From assembly GCA_028285585.1 (NCBI GenBank), contig JANQOU010000006.1, forward strand, positions 434,001 through 498,000: DNA of 64,000 nucleotides. Direction: 5' to 3'. Of the stretch, positions 44,352-53,133 are shown one piece after another. The stretch is from Acidimicrobiia bacterium (GTDB lineage: Bacteria; Actinomycetota; Acidimicrobiia; Spongiisociales; ZC4RG35). Numbering within the stretch: the first letter of the stretch is position 1; each line of letters begins with the position of its first letter. The position numbers and the translations under genes were made by a program. The notes under the pieces are model-generated. The model was not told where the DNA came from. It saw only the letters and a program-made list of their open reading frames with translations, and made no database searches.

Positions 44352-45946
44352 GGCACCACCACCTGTTCACCGGGCTGGATTGAGCCTGAGGTGACCTCGA
44401 CCATCCCATCGGCGAAGAAGCCGACCCCCACGGGGACCAGCCGCGTCAATCCCGACCCGTTCACCACCTCCACGGCGTAGCCACCTTCCAGAAGAGCCAC
44501 GAGTGCAGAGACGGGAATGGCGACCACGTCCTCCACGGAGTCGGAGAGAACCAGCACGTCGACAGGCGCTTCGTCGAGCTGACCTGCAACGGATGGATCG
44601 TCCAGTTGGATGAGCACTTCGAAGGTGGCCCCACCATCTTGTGTGCGGGTGGCCGTCTGGGCTACCGAGATCACGGTCGCGGGGACCTCGCTGAAGTCGG
44701 GCAATTCGACGATCACCCCATCACCGGGTGCCACCAGGCCTTGGTTGGCCGCCGGCAGGTCTAGTCGAACCACCTTCTCAGAAGCGCTGATGCCCAGTAT
44801 CGGCGACCCGGGGTTCACACCGGTCGCTTCACCGGCCAGCACATCCGTGACTCGGACCGCTCCGGGTTGAAACACGACTTCTCCGAGGTTCACGACACCA
44901 TCCGGCTCCATGCCGGTGGCAACCTGGAATTCGATGACGGCGCTGTTGGTCGCGTCGTCATAGATCCCGTCCGTGATCAGCTCGCCTTCTGCGTCGAACC
45001 CGAGGGCGAGCAGCGCCGATTCGAGCTGTGCCACGTCGTAACCGGTCGCCGCATCACCGGTCGACACGACCATGATCGGGCTGGTCGCCTGGTCCCCCGG
45101 GCTGACCAGCACATCCACGACCTGAGCCGGCCCGGGAAGAAATATGACTTCTCCGAAGTCAACAGACCCGTCATCGTCGGCTCCAATGTCTTCCTGCCAA
45201 CGCTCCACCATCTGCTCAGTGGTGTTGGTGAACTCCTCATCGACCGTGACAGTCGCGTCCGGGTCGTAGCCAAGAGCGACGAGTGCCTCCTCGAGCTTCA
45301 GCACGTCCGTCCCGGTCAGGTTGGTCCGGGCGTCGAACAGCCTGCGATATGCGGGTTGCTCGCCGTAGAGGATCACTACGGGCTCTCCATCCACGGTGTA
45401 TATGACATCACCCTGGGTGAGAACTGTCCCGACTTCCACAGTCGAGGTCACAGTGCCGTTGAGCTTCCCCGTGACCGTCACCGTCTCCTCACCGATGGCG
45501 ATGTCCCTGTAGGCAGGAAGATCGCCCTCCAAGAGGACTACCGGCTCACCATCGATGGCGAACAGAAGCTCCCCCTGGCTCACGGTGGAGCCAGCCTCGG
45601 CGGCCTCGGTGATCGTGCCCGCCCGTTGCGTCTGAATCGGATCGTCCTCGACTGAGCCCAGTGTCGCCTCGAAGCTCTCCTGCTCGATCAGGTCGGTCAC
45701 AACCACTTCAGCCGTGTTCGGTGCCGACGTTTCTGCCGCCTCGGTTGCGGTGTCCGACTCGGAGAGAAGCACCAGGCCGGCCACAACTGCGATGGCGCCA
45801 ACTCCAACTCCTATCAACATCCACCTGCGGCGCGACGAGCCTCCGTCGTCGAGCCCCGGCGACTCACCGTTCTGCTCGTGCATGGCGTCGGCATCGTCTT
45901 GTCCGACGACCACCACGTCGTCGCTGTGTGTCAATTGGTCTGTCAT
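44348..45946 (-). CDS. Efflux adaptor with two peptidoglycan-binding-like domains (MacA/HlyD-type)
   Basis: 532 residues. A cytoplasmic tail of ~40 residues and one helix (WMLIGVGVGAIAVVAGLVLL) precede a biotinyl-lipoyl-like hairpin region (AGTITEAAEAGSTVSQGELLFAIDGEPVVLL). Two PG_binding_1-like repeats follow (TDVLKLEEALVALGYDPDA and YDVAQLESALLALGFDAEG). The beta-barrel and C-terminal parts contain LPAANQGLVAPGDGVIVELP and VPVSALVALLEGGYAVEVV. Actinobacterial adaptors of this type anchor to the cell wall. Starts on the stop of the upstream lipoprotein gene (TGATG). Confidence 0.87.
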   Translation of the reverse strand: MTDQLTHSDDVVVVGQDDADAMHEQNGESPGLDDGGSSRRRWMLIGVGVGAIAVVAGLVLLSESDTATEAAETSAPNTAEVVVTDLIEQESFEATLGSVEDDPIQTQRAGTITEAAEAGSTVSQGELLFAIDGEPVVLLEGDLPAYRDIAIGEETVTVTGKLNGTVTSTVEVGTVLTQGDVIYTVDGEPVVILYGEQPAYRRLFDARTNLTGTDVLKLEEALVALGYDPDATVTVDEEFTNTTEQMVERWQEDIGADDDGSVDFGEVIFLPGPAQVVDVLVSPGDQATSPIMVVSTGDAATGYDVAQLESALLALGFDAEGELITDGIYDDATNSAVIEFQVATGMEPDGVVNLGEVVFQPGAVRVTDVLAGEATGVNPGSPILGISASEKVVRLDLPAANQGLVAPGDGVIVELPDFSEVPATVISVAQTATRTQDGGATFEVLIQLDDPSVAGQLDEAPVDVLVLSDSVEDVVAIPVSALVALLEGGYAVEVVNGSGLTRLVPVGVGFFADGMVEVTSGSIQPGEQVVVP

Positions 45947-46578
45947 CAGTTACCTCCTTGATTCCTACCGGGGCCCCCACCGGCCCCAAACCCGAATGCG
46001 CCGAGGATGTCCGAGCACGCATCGAGAGCTGCTGCCACCTCGGGGTCGTTTCGATCGAGATCACCCAAGATCCCCCGGCCTCCAAAGCCGCCCTCGCTGA
46101 AGTCGGGGTCATCGACGTCGAGGCCCTGCTCACGTGCGCATGCAGCGAACTCGACGAGCTGATCCTGGAGGGCGGTTTGGTCGACCTCCTGGAATCCGAA
46201 CGAGACTCCCTCTATGAGGTCGGAGCACGCCTCGCGGGCCTCCTGCATTGCCTCGCGGTCGATGTTCTGTCCGGTGCCTAGGCCGCCGCCACCGCCGAGA
46301 CGAGGAGGCCGGACGTTGCCATCGGCGTCAACCGTCGGATCTTCGACATCGAAGCCCTGATCACGGAGACACTGAGCAAACTCGAGCATCGCCGCCTCGG
46401 CATCCACCTCGACTTCCTCCGAGGCCTGGCCCTCTGTCTCTCCGCCGAGGCTTGCAACATCTCCGGGAATGGACGTGTCGGTGTCGGCGACACTCGGCAC
46501 CTCCGCAGCTGACGATTGGCCACATGCTGCAACCGTCATCGCAAGCACCGCCATGAGGGATGTGGCGCGGATGGTCAT
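45946..46578 (-). CDS. Acidic repeat lipoprotein, paralogue of the next gene
   Basis: 210 residues. The lipobox TVAAC places the lipidated Cys at 19. Two internal repeats begin with FAQCLRDQGFDVEDPTVDADG and FAACAREQGLDVDDPDFSEGG, each with one Cys followed by a Gly-Asx-rich turn. Further Cys occur in EACSDLIEG and DACSDILGA. The DADGN segment resembles part of a calcium-binding loop. It ends with a Gly-rich tail. The stop overlaps the adaptor start, linking it tightly to the export complex. Family not named. Confidence 0.75.
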   Translation of the reverse strand: MTIRATSLMAVLAMTVAACGQSSAAEVPSVADTDTSIPGDVASLGGETEGQASEEVEVDAEAAMLEFAQCLRDQGFDVEDPTVDADGNVRPPRLGGGGGLGTGQNIDREAMQEAREACSDLIEGVSFGFQEVDQTALQDQLVEFAACAREQGLDVDDPDFSEGGFGGRGILGDLDRNDPEVAAALDACSDILGAFGFGAGGGPGRNQGGN

Positions 46579-46626
46579 TCTGAGAGCTCCTTGGGTCGAG
46601 TCACCGGGTCAACATGCCGCGGCGAG

Positions 46627-46666
46627 TTGAGAGAGCCCTTTGAGCAGCCTTTGAGTTCCTTGTGAA
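46627..46666 (-). promoter_or_regulatory. Four heptamers at 11-bp spacing upstream of a lipoprotein gene
   Basis: On the + strand: TTGAGAG at 46627, CTTTGAG at 46638, CTTTGAG at 46649 and TTGTGAA at 46660. The period is exactly 11 bp. The array lies 49-88 bases upstream of the lipoprotein ATG at 46578. Direct repeats with a one-turn period are typical of OmpR/PhoB-type regulators, and the cluster encodes one. Confidence 0.55.
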
Positions 46667-46687
46667 CGATTTGGCTCCGACTCACGG

Positions 46688-47293
46688 CTATCCGCCTCCG
46701 CCACGGGCACCGCCGCCGGGCCCGAAGCCGACCCCGGCGAGGATGTCCTGGCAGGCGGCACTCGCAGCCTGGAACGCAGGATCGTCCTGATCGATCTCAC
46801 CAAAGGGGCCACCTGCCGGCGGGCCGTCACCTCCGCCCCCGCCACCAGCTCCGAAGGCGGAGAGGTCCGGGTCGTCCATGTCGTAGCCGTTGTCACGCAT
46901 ACAGGCGGCAAACTCGAGAAGGTCGTCCTGTAACTCGGTCAGGTCTGCGTCCTGGAAACCAAGAGTGACGTCCTCGAGAAAGGACTGGCACTCCTCGAAT
47001 GCAGGCTGAATCTCATCGAAATCAAAGTCCGCTCCCGCACCGGCTCCCTGAGGTGGCTGGATCTGAACGTTGCCATCGGCATCGACAGTCGGATCTGCCA
47101 TGTCGACACCCTGCTCCCGCATGCACGCACTGAACTCGAGGAGGGCCTCTTCAGTTGAGACCTCCTCAGCGGTCTGATCCGATGCCACCGTGGTGCCCGT
47201 GCCCTCCAAAGAGGCAACGTCGTCCACCGCTGCATCGCCGTCACAGGCGACCGCCACCAGGGCGAACGCCGTTAGAAAGATGAATCTGCGCAC
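46688..47293 (-). CDS. Acidic repeat lipoprotein, first of the paralogous pair
   Basis: 201 residues. Signal MRRFIFLTAFALVAVAC gives lipidated Cys17. Two repeats open with FSACMREQGVDMADPTVDADG and FAACMRDNGYDMDDPDLSAFG; Cys also occurs in FEECQSFLEDV and AACQDILAGV. This is the same plan as the neighbouring gene. The tail is Gly-rich (GGGARGGGG). It probably sits on the outer face of the membrane. Preceded by its own 11-bp-periodic repeat array at 47335-47363. Ligand unknown; cation or peptide sensing is speculative. Confidence 0.75.
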   Translation of the reverse strand: MRRFIFLTAFALVAVACDGDAAVDDVASLEGTGTTVASDQTAEEVSTEEALLEFSACMREQGVDMADPTVDADGNVQIQPPQGAGAGADFDFDEIQPAFEECQSFLEDVTLGFQDADLTELQDDLLEFAACMRDNGYDMDDPDLSAFGAGGGGGGDGPPAGGPFGEIDQDDPAFQAASAACQDILAGVGFGPGGGARGGGG

Positions 47294-47334
47294 ATGTGTC
47301 CTTTGCTTGCTCGAGCAAAGGATGCGTGACGAGT

Positions 47335-47363
47335 CTGGGACCTAACTGTGAGTGGGTTGGGAG
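47335..47363 (-). promoter_or_regulatory. Three heptamers at 11-bp spacing upstream of the first lipoprotein gene
   Basis: On the + strand: CTGGGAC at 47335, CTGTGAG at 47346 and TTGGGAG at 47357. The middle one is identical to the central heptamer of the array upstream of the response regulator (49541). The spacing is exactly 11 bp throughout. The array lies between the kinase stop and the lipoprotein start. Confidence 0.5.
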
Positions 47364-47377
47364 TTGGCTACGAAGGC

Positions 47378-48760
47378 TCAGGACTCGATCGGAAGCGTGA
47401 TGGTGAACCGTGCCCCACGGCCTGCCTCGTTTCCGGCAGCAACTGATCCGCCATGCCCTTTGACGATCGCGGCGACGATTGAGAGGCCCAAGCCGGCACC
47501 TCCACTGTCCCTCGCTCGGGAGTCGTCCACGCGATTGAATCGATCGAAGAGCCGCTCGGACTCATCGGGCAGACCGGGCCCGTCATCGACGACCTCTAAG
47601 ACAACACTCCCGTTCTGACGGCCCAGCGTCACGTCCACCGTTGTTCCCTCCGGGGTATGGACGCGTGTGTTTGCCAACAGGTTCGCCACCACCTGGGTGA
47701 GCCGCCGCTCATCACCTATCACCCTGAGCGAATCGGGGCTGTACAAGGTGATCGGCCTGCTCGGGTCGATCACCGTTCCATCCGTGACTGCATCACGAAC
47801 CACGGCCGCAAGGTTCACAGACCGTCGCTCCATCGCTTGGCCACGGTCGAGGCGGGCCAGGAGAAGAAGGTCGGAGACGAGCCCCTCCATTCTCGAAGTC
47901 TCTCTGGAGATGCGGCGGATAGCGTTGTCGAGCTGATCGCCTTCGGCCAACGCACCCTTCCGGTACAACTCGGTGTATCCCTTGACCGCGGCGAGCGGGG
48001 TTCTCAACTCGTGTGATGCGTCGGCGACGAACTGCTTGAGGCGCTCGTTGGCAGCTTGCTCATGTGTCAGAGCGGTCTCGAGCTGGCTGAGCATCTCGTT
48101 GAGGACAACACCCAACTGGCCTAGCTCTGTCGAAGGATCTGTGGCAACGATTCGCTGGCTCAGGTCTCCACCTGCAATCGCGGTTGCAGTCTCGACCATG
48201 TCGTCAACGGGTTGAAGACCACGTCTCACCGTCCACCAGGTGAGAGCCCCACCTACGAAGGCCACTCCGGTGCCGGTCAGAATCACTGTCCGGACGATCA
48301 CATCCACAGCGGACTCCACCTGATCCAGTGGGGCAGCCCACGCCTCGGTGCCGAGACCCTCGATCTCCCGTGCGAACGCGCGATATTCCAGGGAGCCGTC
48401 CTCAGACGGAACGGTCTGAATATCTTCCGTGCCCACCAGATCGAGAAGGGCATCAACGCTCGGCAGCGGGTCGGGGTCATCTGCGAAGCCGGAGGGATCG
48501 GCGAACACCACCGTGCCTTCGGTGTCGACGATCACGACAGCTACCGGTTGCGTGGCCGGGTCGCTCTCGCGTGCGAAGGGCCCCGCTGCGAAGAAGCGGC
48601 CGAAACCACCGCCTACCCGATCACGGATGCCGGCCAAAGAGTCGTCAACTTGGCTGGTCAGGACCTCGCGGCTGGCGTTCACGGCCATCACACCCAACGC
48701 CGCGATCACAATCAGCAGCAACCCGGTGAAGGTCGCCACGAGCCTCGAGCGAAGAGTCAC
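47378..48760 (-). CDS. Two-component sensor histidine kinase (HisKA, OmpR-partner type)
   Basis: 460 residues. Two membrane helices (~10-30 and ~155-175) flank a ~125-residue extracytoplasmic sensor region. A HAMP domain follows (RRGLQPVDDMVETATAIAGGDLSQ read in parts), then the H-box FVADASHELRTPLAAVKGYTE, the N-box region RLTQVVANLLANTRVHT, G1 VVDDGPGLPDE and G2 GGAGLGLSIVAAIVKGHGG. Overlaps the response regulator gene by 4 bp. Confidence 0.94.
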   Translation of the reverse strand: MTLRSRLVATFTGLLLIVIAALGVMAVNASREVLTSQVDDSLAGIRDRVGGGFGRFFAAGPFARESDPATQPVAVVIVDTEGTVVFADPSGFADDPDPLPSVDALLDLVGTEDIQTVPSEDGSLEYRAFAREIEGLGTEAWAAPLDQVESAVDVIVRTVILTGTGVAFVGGALTWWTVRRGLQPVDDMVETATAIAGGDLSQRIVATDPSTELGQLGVVLNEMLSQLETALTHEQAANERLKQFVADASHELRTPLAAVKGYTELYRKGALAEGDQLDNAIRRISRETSRMEGLVSDLLLLARLDRGQAMERRSVNLAAVVRDAVTDGTVIDPSRPITLYSPDSLRVIGDERRLTQVVANLLANTRVHTPEGTTVDVTLGRQNGSVVLEVVDDGPGLPDESERLFDRFNRVDDSRARDSGGAGLGLSIVAAIVKGHGGSVAAGNEAGRGARFTITLPIES

Positions 48761-49461
48761 GTCTGGGCGTCGGGAACACGCAGGACGTAGCCGATGCCAC
48801 GAACCGTGCGGAGCGACTCCGCCACCGTCGGGCCGAGCTTCTTGCGCAGGTAGCTGATGTAGGTCTCCACGACACCGGCCTGACCGTCGAAGTCGTACTC
48901 CCAGACGTACTCGAGGATCTGGAGCTTGGAGAGCACGCGGCCCTGGTTGAGCATGAGATAGCGCAGCAACCGGAATTCGGTTGGCGAAAGCTCGATCTCG
49001 GCGCCGCCGACAAAGACCTGGTGCGAGTCTTCGTCGAGCACCACATCGCCTGAGGTGATCCGATGGCCGGCTTCTTCGCGGCCCCCGGCTCGCCGCAAGA
49101 TCGCATCGATGCGCAGAGACAGCTCTTCGAGGCTGAACGGCTTGGTCAGATAGTCGTCGCCGCCGCCGACGAACCCGGCGCGAATGTCGTCGGCGCCGTC
49201 TCGGGCAGTGAGGAATATCACTGGCACATCGACTCCGTCACGACGAATGCGGCGGCACACCTCGAAACCGTCGACATCTGGAAGGTTCACGTCGAGAACG
49301 ATCAAGTCCGGAGCAGAGCTCTTGACCGACCGAAGCGCGTCGTAGCCACGCTGCTCAGTTCTGACGTCGTAGCCGACAAACCGAAGGGCCGTCGACACCA
49401 TGTCGACAAGCGACTCCTCATCGTCGACGACGAGGACCTTGGTAGCGGCCGCTTCAGCCAT
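48757..49461 (-). CDS. OmpR/PhoB-family response regulator
   Basis: About 234 residues from ATG 49461 (TTG 49482 in frame). Receiver: acidic pair in VLVVDDEESL, phosphoacceptor Asp in LIVLDVNLPDVDGFE, Thr in IFLTARDG and Lys in DDYLTKPFSLEEL. The winged-helix domain has IELSPTEFRLLRYLMLNQGRVLSK (read in parts), then VVETYISYLRKKLG and IRTVRGIGYVLR-like end (LRTVRGIGYVLRV). First gene of the unit leading to the efflux complex. Repeats upstream at 49530-49558 suggest autoregulation. Confidence 0.94.
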   Translation of the reverse strand: MAEAAATKVLVVDDEESLVDMVSTALRFVGYDVRTEQRGYDALRSVKSSAPDLIVLDVNLPDVDGFEVCRRIRRDGVDVPVIFLTARDGADDIRAGFVGGGDDYLTKPFSLEELSLRIDAILRRAGGREEAGHRITSGDVVLDEDSHQVFVGGAEIELSPTEFRLLRYLMLNQGRVLSKLQILEYVWEYDFDGQAGVVETYISYLRKKLGPTVAESLRTVRGIGYVLRVPDAQT

Positions 49462-49529
49462 TGCTGCGCCCGTCGCGGTCAATGCTGATCCCTCACGCCG
49501 GCAAGCTAAGACCGCACACTCAAGGTCTT

Positions 49530-49558
49530 CTGTGGGTTTTCTGTGAGAAAACTGTGAA
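49530..49558 (-). promoter_or_regulatory. Three CTGTG-type heptamers at 11-bp spacing upstream of the response regulator
   Basis: On the + strand: CTGTGGG at 49530, CTGTGAG at 49541 and CTGTGAA at 49552, each exactly 11 bp apart. An overlapping inverted repeat, GTTTTCT with AGAAAAC, spans 49536-49552. The array lies 69-97 bases upstream of the regulator ATG. PhoB/OmpR-family proteins bind such head-to-tail repeats on one face of the helix. Confidence 0.6.
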
Positions 49559-49620
49559 GTCAGGCGGCGAGAGTTGAAACCGCGATTGATTCGTTTGACC
49601 TACGCCGGACGCTTGAGCCG

Positions 49621-50361
49621 ATGAATCGGATTGCCGATTCAGCCGTTATGAGACGGTTCTGTGCACTGCTAGCACTGGTTTTGTCCTTTTCACTCAGCGC
49701 CGGCACCGCTTTGGCCGACAGCGAGCTGCAAGTTGTCGAGCAATGCGGCGGTGTGGACCACTACCCGGAGCACCCGATCAACAACGCACCGTCGGTGTAC
49801 ATCTGGATCCTGATCCTCAGCGGGTTCAACGACTACATCGCCGAGATGCTCTGGGTGAACCTCGTTGGTGCGTCCGGGCCAGTGAGTGGCTCGGGAATGG
49901 TCGAAGAGAACGGCATCGTGAAGGTCCAGATCCCGCTCAACTCCTACGGAAAGCACGAGTTCAAGGACTTTGCCAAGAGCCACCCTGATCTGGAGCATCT
50001 GGCTGGGTCTTCGTTCGGCGGCACGTTCTTCATCGTCGACTCTTCAGAGACGACATGTGACGAGGAGGCGATGCGAGCCAAAGCCGACGAGATGGCCGAG
50101 GCAGCAAGAGCCTCCACGACGACCACAAGCTCAACTTCGACGACTTCATCGACCACCTCAACGTCCTCGACTACGACCACCACCGTGGCGAGCACCGACA
50201 CGACTGCCGCCTCGGTGGTTGCAGGCGGCCCACCGGATCAAGGTGACGGCATGCCCATCCCAGCGACACTGATGGTGTCGGGAGCTTTGATCGCCGCCGC
50301 AGGTGCGTTCGTCTTCTTCAGGTCAGGCCCGGAAACGGTGCCTGCCGCCCGCAAGCCCTAA
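49621..50361 (+). CDS. Secreted protein with Ser/Thr stalk and C-terminal membrane anchor
   Basis: 246 residues from ATG 49621, or 237 from ATG 49648. Signal peptide MRRFCALLALVLSFSLSAGTALA, then a ~120-residue extracellular domain with two Cys (QCGGVDHY and ETTCDEEA) that may pair. A charged helix follows, then a ~40-residue Ser/Thr-rich stalk, a final helix (TLMVSGALIAAAGAFVFF) and a basic tail. This is a cell-surface display architecture. Family not recognised. It is divergent from the response regulator and could be in its regulon. Confidence 0.7.
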   Translation: MNRIADSAVMRRFCALLALVLSFSLSAGTALADSELQVVEQCGGVDHYPEHPINNAPSVYIWILILSGFNDYIAEMLWVNLVGASGPVSGSGMVEENGIVKVQIPLNSYGKHEFKDFAKSHPDLEHLAGSSFGGTFFIVDSSETTCDEEAMRAKADEMAEAARASTTTTSSTSTTSSTTSTSSTTTTTVASTDTTAASVVAGGPPDQGDGMPIPATLMVSGALIAAAGAFVFFRSGPETVPAARKP

Positions 50362-50387
50362 AGACTGCGCAACCAAGCCATATCGCC

Positions 50388-51332
50388 TCACGCTGGAGGC
50401 AAATCGATGACCGCAAGTGCTCGTCGAAGACGGGCACCCGCGTCGAGAAACCACTCGATGAACTCGTCATGGCGATCTTCAAACATGACATCGGCATCGT
50501 CTCGATAGTCGGCGATGCGACTTGCCCGAGCATTAGGCAGATCCTCCCACTGAAGAGGCCGCCCGTACTCGACCTCAAACGCCTCCTTATGACTCTCGAA
50601 GTGCTTGAAGATGGCTTCGTTTCTCTCCTTGTCGCCGGTATCGATGTAGATCTCGTGCCGAAGTCTGCGGCCCTGGGCGAAACTCGGATTGATTCGAGTG
50701 CCCTTGATCGGCGAGGGGGAATCCATCCAATTGTCACTCGCTGGTGTTCTTGCGTTTGACCAATCCGGATGCTCATCCCGCATTCGTTCGAGGTATCGAG
50801 TCCAGAACTCTTGATACTTCGCCGTCTTGGTGCCCACACGCCCTGACCTCGTTGCCGTGCGCACCTGCTTCTGCCAATCGTTGGGCTCGGCAATCAGCTT
50901 GAACAGGGGAGCCGGAGGCGACGAGCCAATCCGCACCACTTGGATCTGGACACCGAAGAAACGAACGTCTTCGCGTGTCTGCTCATTGAGCCAATCGATT
51001 GCCTGCCGGTGCTCCTGACGAAACTCAGTTGCGACCCAGACAATGCTCGCCGCATCTGTGCCGGCCGCGTAGGTGAGTATCTGACCAAGGTGGGTGTGGT
51101 TGGTCACCTCTAACTGGTTCTCAACAATCAGGACCGCATCGTGAGTCAAGTCCCGCCCGATGAGGTCTAGAGAGAACCCTCCCACAGGATGCTCAGACTG
51201 CTCGAGCTCAACGTCCATTCCGAGTGTTTCTGCAAGGTGATCGGCGTGCTCCAACAGCCAAGGTGTGAAGTCTCTCGCCTCGTGACTCCACACGGTTCGG
51301 ATCTCAACGTCCTCCAGCCGTCCAAGCTCCAT
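50388..51332 (-). CDS. DUF4268 protein with PD-(D/E)XK-like N-terminal region
   Basis: 314 residues. The N-terminal part has SLDLIGRD, then VLIVENQLEVTNHTHLGQILTYAAG, the D...ExQ pattern of restriction-like nucleases seen in DUF4268-linked proteins. The C-terminal ~130 residues (YQEFWTRYLERMRDEHPDWS and HEIYIDTGDKERNEAIFKHF) match the DUF4268 type. These genes are often found among defence genes. It faces away from the AlbA_2 gene, and the pair lies beside tRNA-Arg. Enzymatic activity is inferred. Confidence 0.75.
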   Translation of the reverse strand: MELGRLEDVEIRTVWSHEARDFTPWLLEHADHLAETLGMDVELEQSEHPVGGFSLDLIGRDLTHDAVLIVENQLEVTNHTHLGQILTYAAGTDAASIVWVATEFRQEHRQAIDWLNEQTREDVRFFGVQIQVVRIGSSPPAPLFKLIAEPNDWQKQVRTATRSGRVGTKTAKYQEFWTRYLERMRDEHPDWSNARTPASDNWMDSPSPIKGTRINPSFAQGRRLRHEIYIDTGDKERNEAIFKHFESHKEAFEVEYGRPLQWEDLPNARASRIADYRDDADVMFEDRHDEFIEWFLDAGARLRRALAVIDLPPA

Positions 51333-51515
51333 AGGTGGTTCCCTCCTTCGACCGAGCCGAACCTACTCTGCTCCGGGCATCAGACGAGATAGACCTCAAA
51401 ACCGAAGTCAGGCGATGACGACTACCGAGAGGGCACCTGGGAAACAGCCAACGACAGCACCGTCCACATTTTGGCCCTATGCCGGAGGGAGCGACCACTA
51501 CTACTTCCAACTACT

Positions 51516-51536
51516 CTAAAATTTTTAGGGTATGAT
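51516..51536 (+). promoter_or_regulatory. AT-rich promoter with palindrome for the AlbA_2 gene
   Basis: CTAAAA-T-TTTTAG (51516-51528) is a perfect palindrome, immediately followed by the -10-like TATGAT at 51531-51536, nine bases before the ATG at 51545. A transcript starting here would be nearly leaderless. The AT content contrasts with the surrounding GC-rich sequence. Confidence 0.5.
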
Positions 51537-51544
51537 GTAGGTCG

Positions 51545-52951
51545 ATGAGAGTAGAGGTATCCCAAGCCCTCAGCGAGGACCCCGCGAACATCGGTCAGGC
51601 ACTCCGCTCCATCGCAGAGAACCAGTGGTACGAGAGAAAGAGTGCTCGAGTATCCCCACGCGACCTGGCCAATGTCGAGATTGCCCTTGCCAATGCCGAA
51701 GGCGGGACGATCGTCGTGGGACTCGGACCCGATGGTGCGGAAGGCATCGACGCTCAAGGCCAACGGATCAACGACCTGCGGCAGGCCGCAATAGACCATT
51801 CTCAACCGCTAGTCCGTGCTCATGCCAGAGAAGTCGAGTGCGTGAACAACAGCGGTGAACTCGATCATCTCCTGGTTATTGAGGTGGAACCTTCGGCTGT
51901 CGTTCACAACAATCAACGCGACGAGGTGTACTTCCGAGTCGGCGACGAAACCAGACGTCTCACTTTTGCTCAACGTCAAGAACTGACGTACGACAAGGGA
52001 CAGAGTGTCTTCGACGGCACGACAGTCGCCGACGTTTCGGAGGACGACTTGGATTGGGAACGAATCTATAGCTGGGCCGAGACCCTCGGCACAGCGGATC
52101 CCGAACGACTGATGCGTCGACGAGGCCTCCTCAACAGTGAGGGTGTCACGGCGGCCGCTGTCCTCCTCTTCTCCAAAGAGCCGCAGGTTCTCTTTCCGAA
52201 TGCCTACGTCCGCGTCCTCAAATTCCGAGGCACGGAGCGACAGACTGGTGGGCGACAGCAACTGGTAGAAGACCATGCTTTCGACGGGACGATCGACGAG
52301 ATTCTCATTCGCTCATCCGATGCGATTCGTGAGCTTCAACCAACCGCTCGCCGTCTCTCTGCGTCAGGTCGCTTCGCGCCGCTGCCCCTGATACCCGAAG
52401 ACGCATGGCTCGAATCACTCGTCAACGCCGTGGTCCATAGGTCTTATTCGCTCGGAGGTGACCATATCCGGGTCGAGATATTCGCCGACCGAATCGAAGT
52501 CTCAAATCCTGGTCGATTTCCCGGACTGGCCGAAGCACGCGATCCGCGAGAAGCGATGCGGTTTGCCCGCAACCCACGCGTGGCACGTGTCTGTACGGAA
52601 CAAGGCTGGGCTCAAGAGCTAGGTGAAGGTATCCGGAGGATGTTCGAAGAGATGGCGCTCTTCGGTCTACCCGCACCGCTGTATCAGCAAACCGCTGGGG
52701 GAGTTCGAGTGGCTCTTACGGCCAACGCAGTTGACCCGCAGCTAGCCGAACAGCTTCCGGCCGGTTGGCAAGACGTGGTCGCAGCTCTACGTCAAGTCGG
52801 TCGACTTCGAACTGGCGAAGTAGCTGAGTTGCTCGGGGTCACGAGACCGACAGCAATCAGACGGCTGCGACAGATGGCGAAGCTAGGCGTCATCGAATGG
52901 ATCGGAAGAAGCGACACAGACCCAAACGCGTTTTGGGCACTAAACGAGTAA
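51545..52951 (+). CDS. Schlafen/AlbA_2 ATP-binding regulator-like protein
   Basis: 468 residues. The AlbA_2 domain lies at ~20-140 (ENQWYERKSARVSPRDLANVEIALANAEGGTIVVGL read in parts; VYFRVGDETRRL). A long middle part leads to the HATPase_c_4-like segment at ~275-385 (WLESLVNAVVHRSYSLGGDHIRVEIFADRIEVSNPGRFP in parts). A C-terminal winged helix follows (GEVAELLGVTRPTAIRRLRQMAKLGVIEWIG). Such proteins are annotated as RecG-like or transcriptional regulators and are frequent in defence islands. No true helicase motifs are seen. Confidence 0.82.
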   Translation: MRVEVSQALSEDPANIGQALRSIAENQWYERKSARVSPRDLANVEIALANAEGGTIVVGLGPDGAEGIDAQGQRINDLRQAAIDHSQPLVRAHAREVECVNNSGELDHLLVIEVEPSAVVHNNQRDEVYFRVGDETRRLTFAQRQELTYDKGQSVFDGTTVADVSEDDLDWERIYSWAETLGTADPERLMRRRGLLNSEGVTAAAVLLFSKEPQVLFPNAYVRVLKFRGTERQTGGRQQLVEDHAFDGTIDEILIRSSDAIRELQPTARRLSASGRFAPLPLIPEDAWLESLVNAVVHRSYSLGGDHIRVEIFADRIEVSNPGRFPGLAEARDPREAMRFARNPRVARVCTEQGWAQELGEGIRRMFEEMALFGLPAPLYQQTAGGVRVALTANAVDPQLAEQLPAGWQDVVAALRQVGRLRTGEVAELLGVTRPTAIRRLRQMAKLGVIEWIGRSDTDPNAFWALNE

Positions 52952-53001
52952 TCGCCGAGTTGCCGGAGCCATTTTCTCTACAACTTTGCGCCGTCGCGAA
53001 G

Positions 53002-53075
<74 letters not shown>

Positions 53076-53133
53076 GAGGGAGGACAAGAGGTTAACGCCT
53101 TGCCCTCCCCATTCAGAAGTTGCTGCCAGGTGG

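Noticed and set aside
51545-52951. RecG-type helicase annotation for the AlbA_2 gene
   Set aside because: No Walker A or DEAD-box helicase motifs are visible; such names come from family-level transfer.
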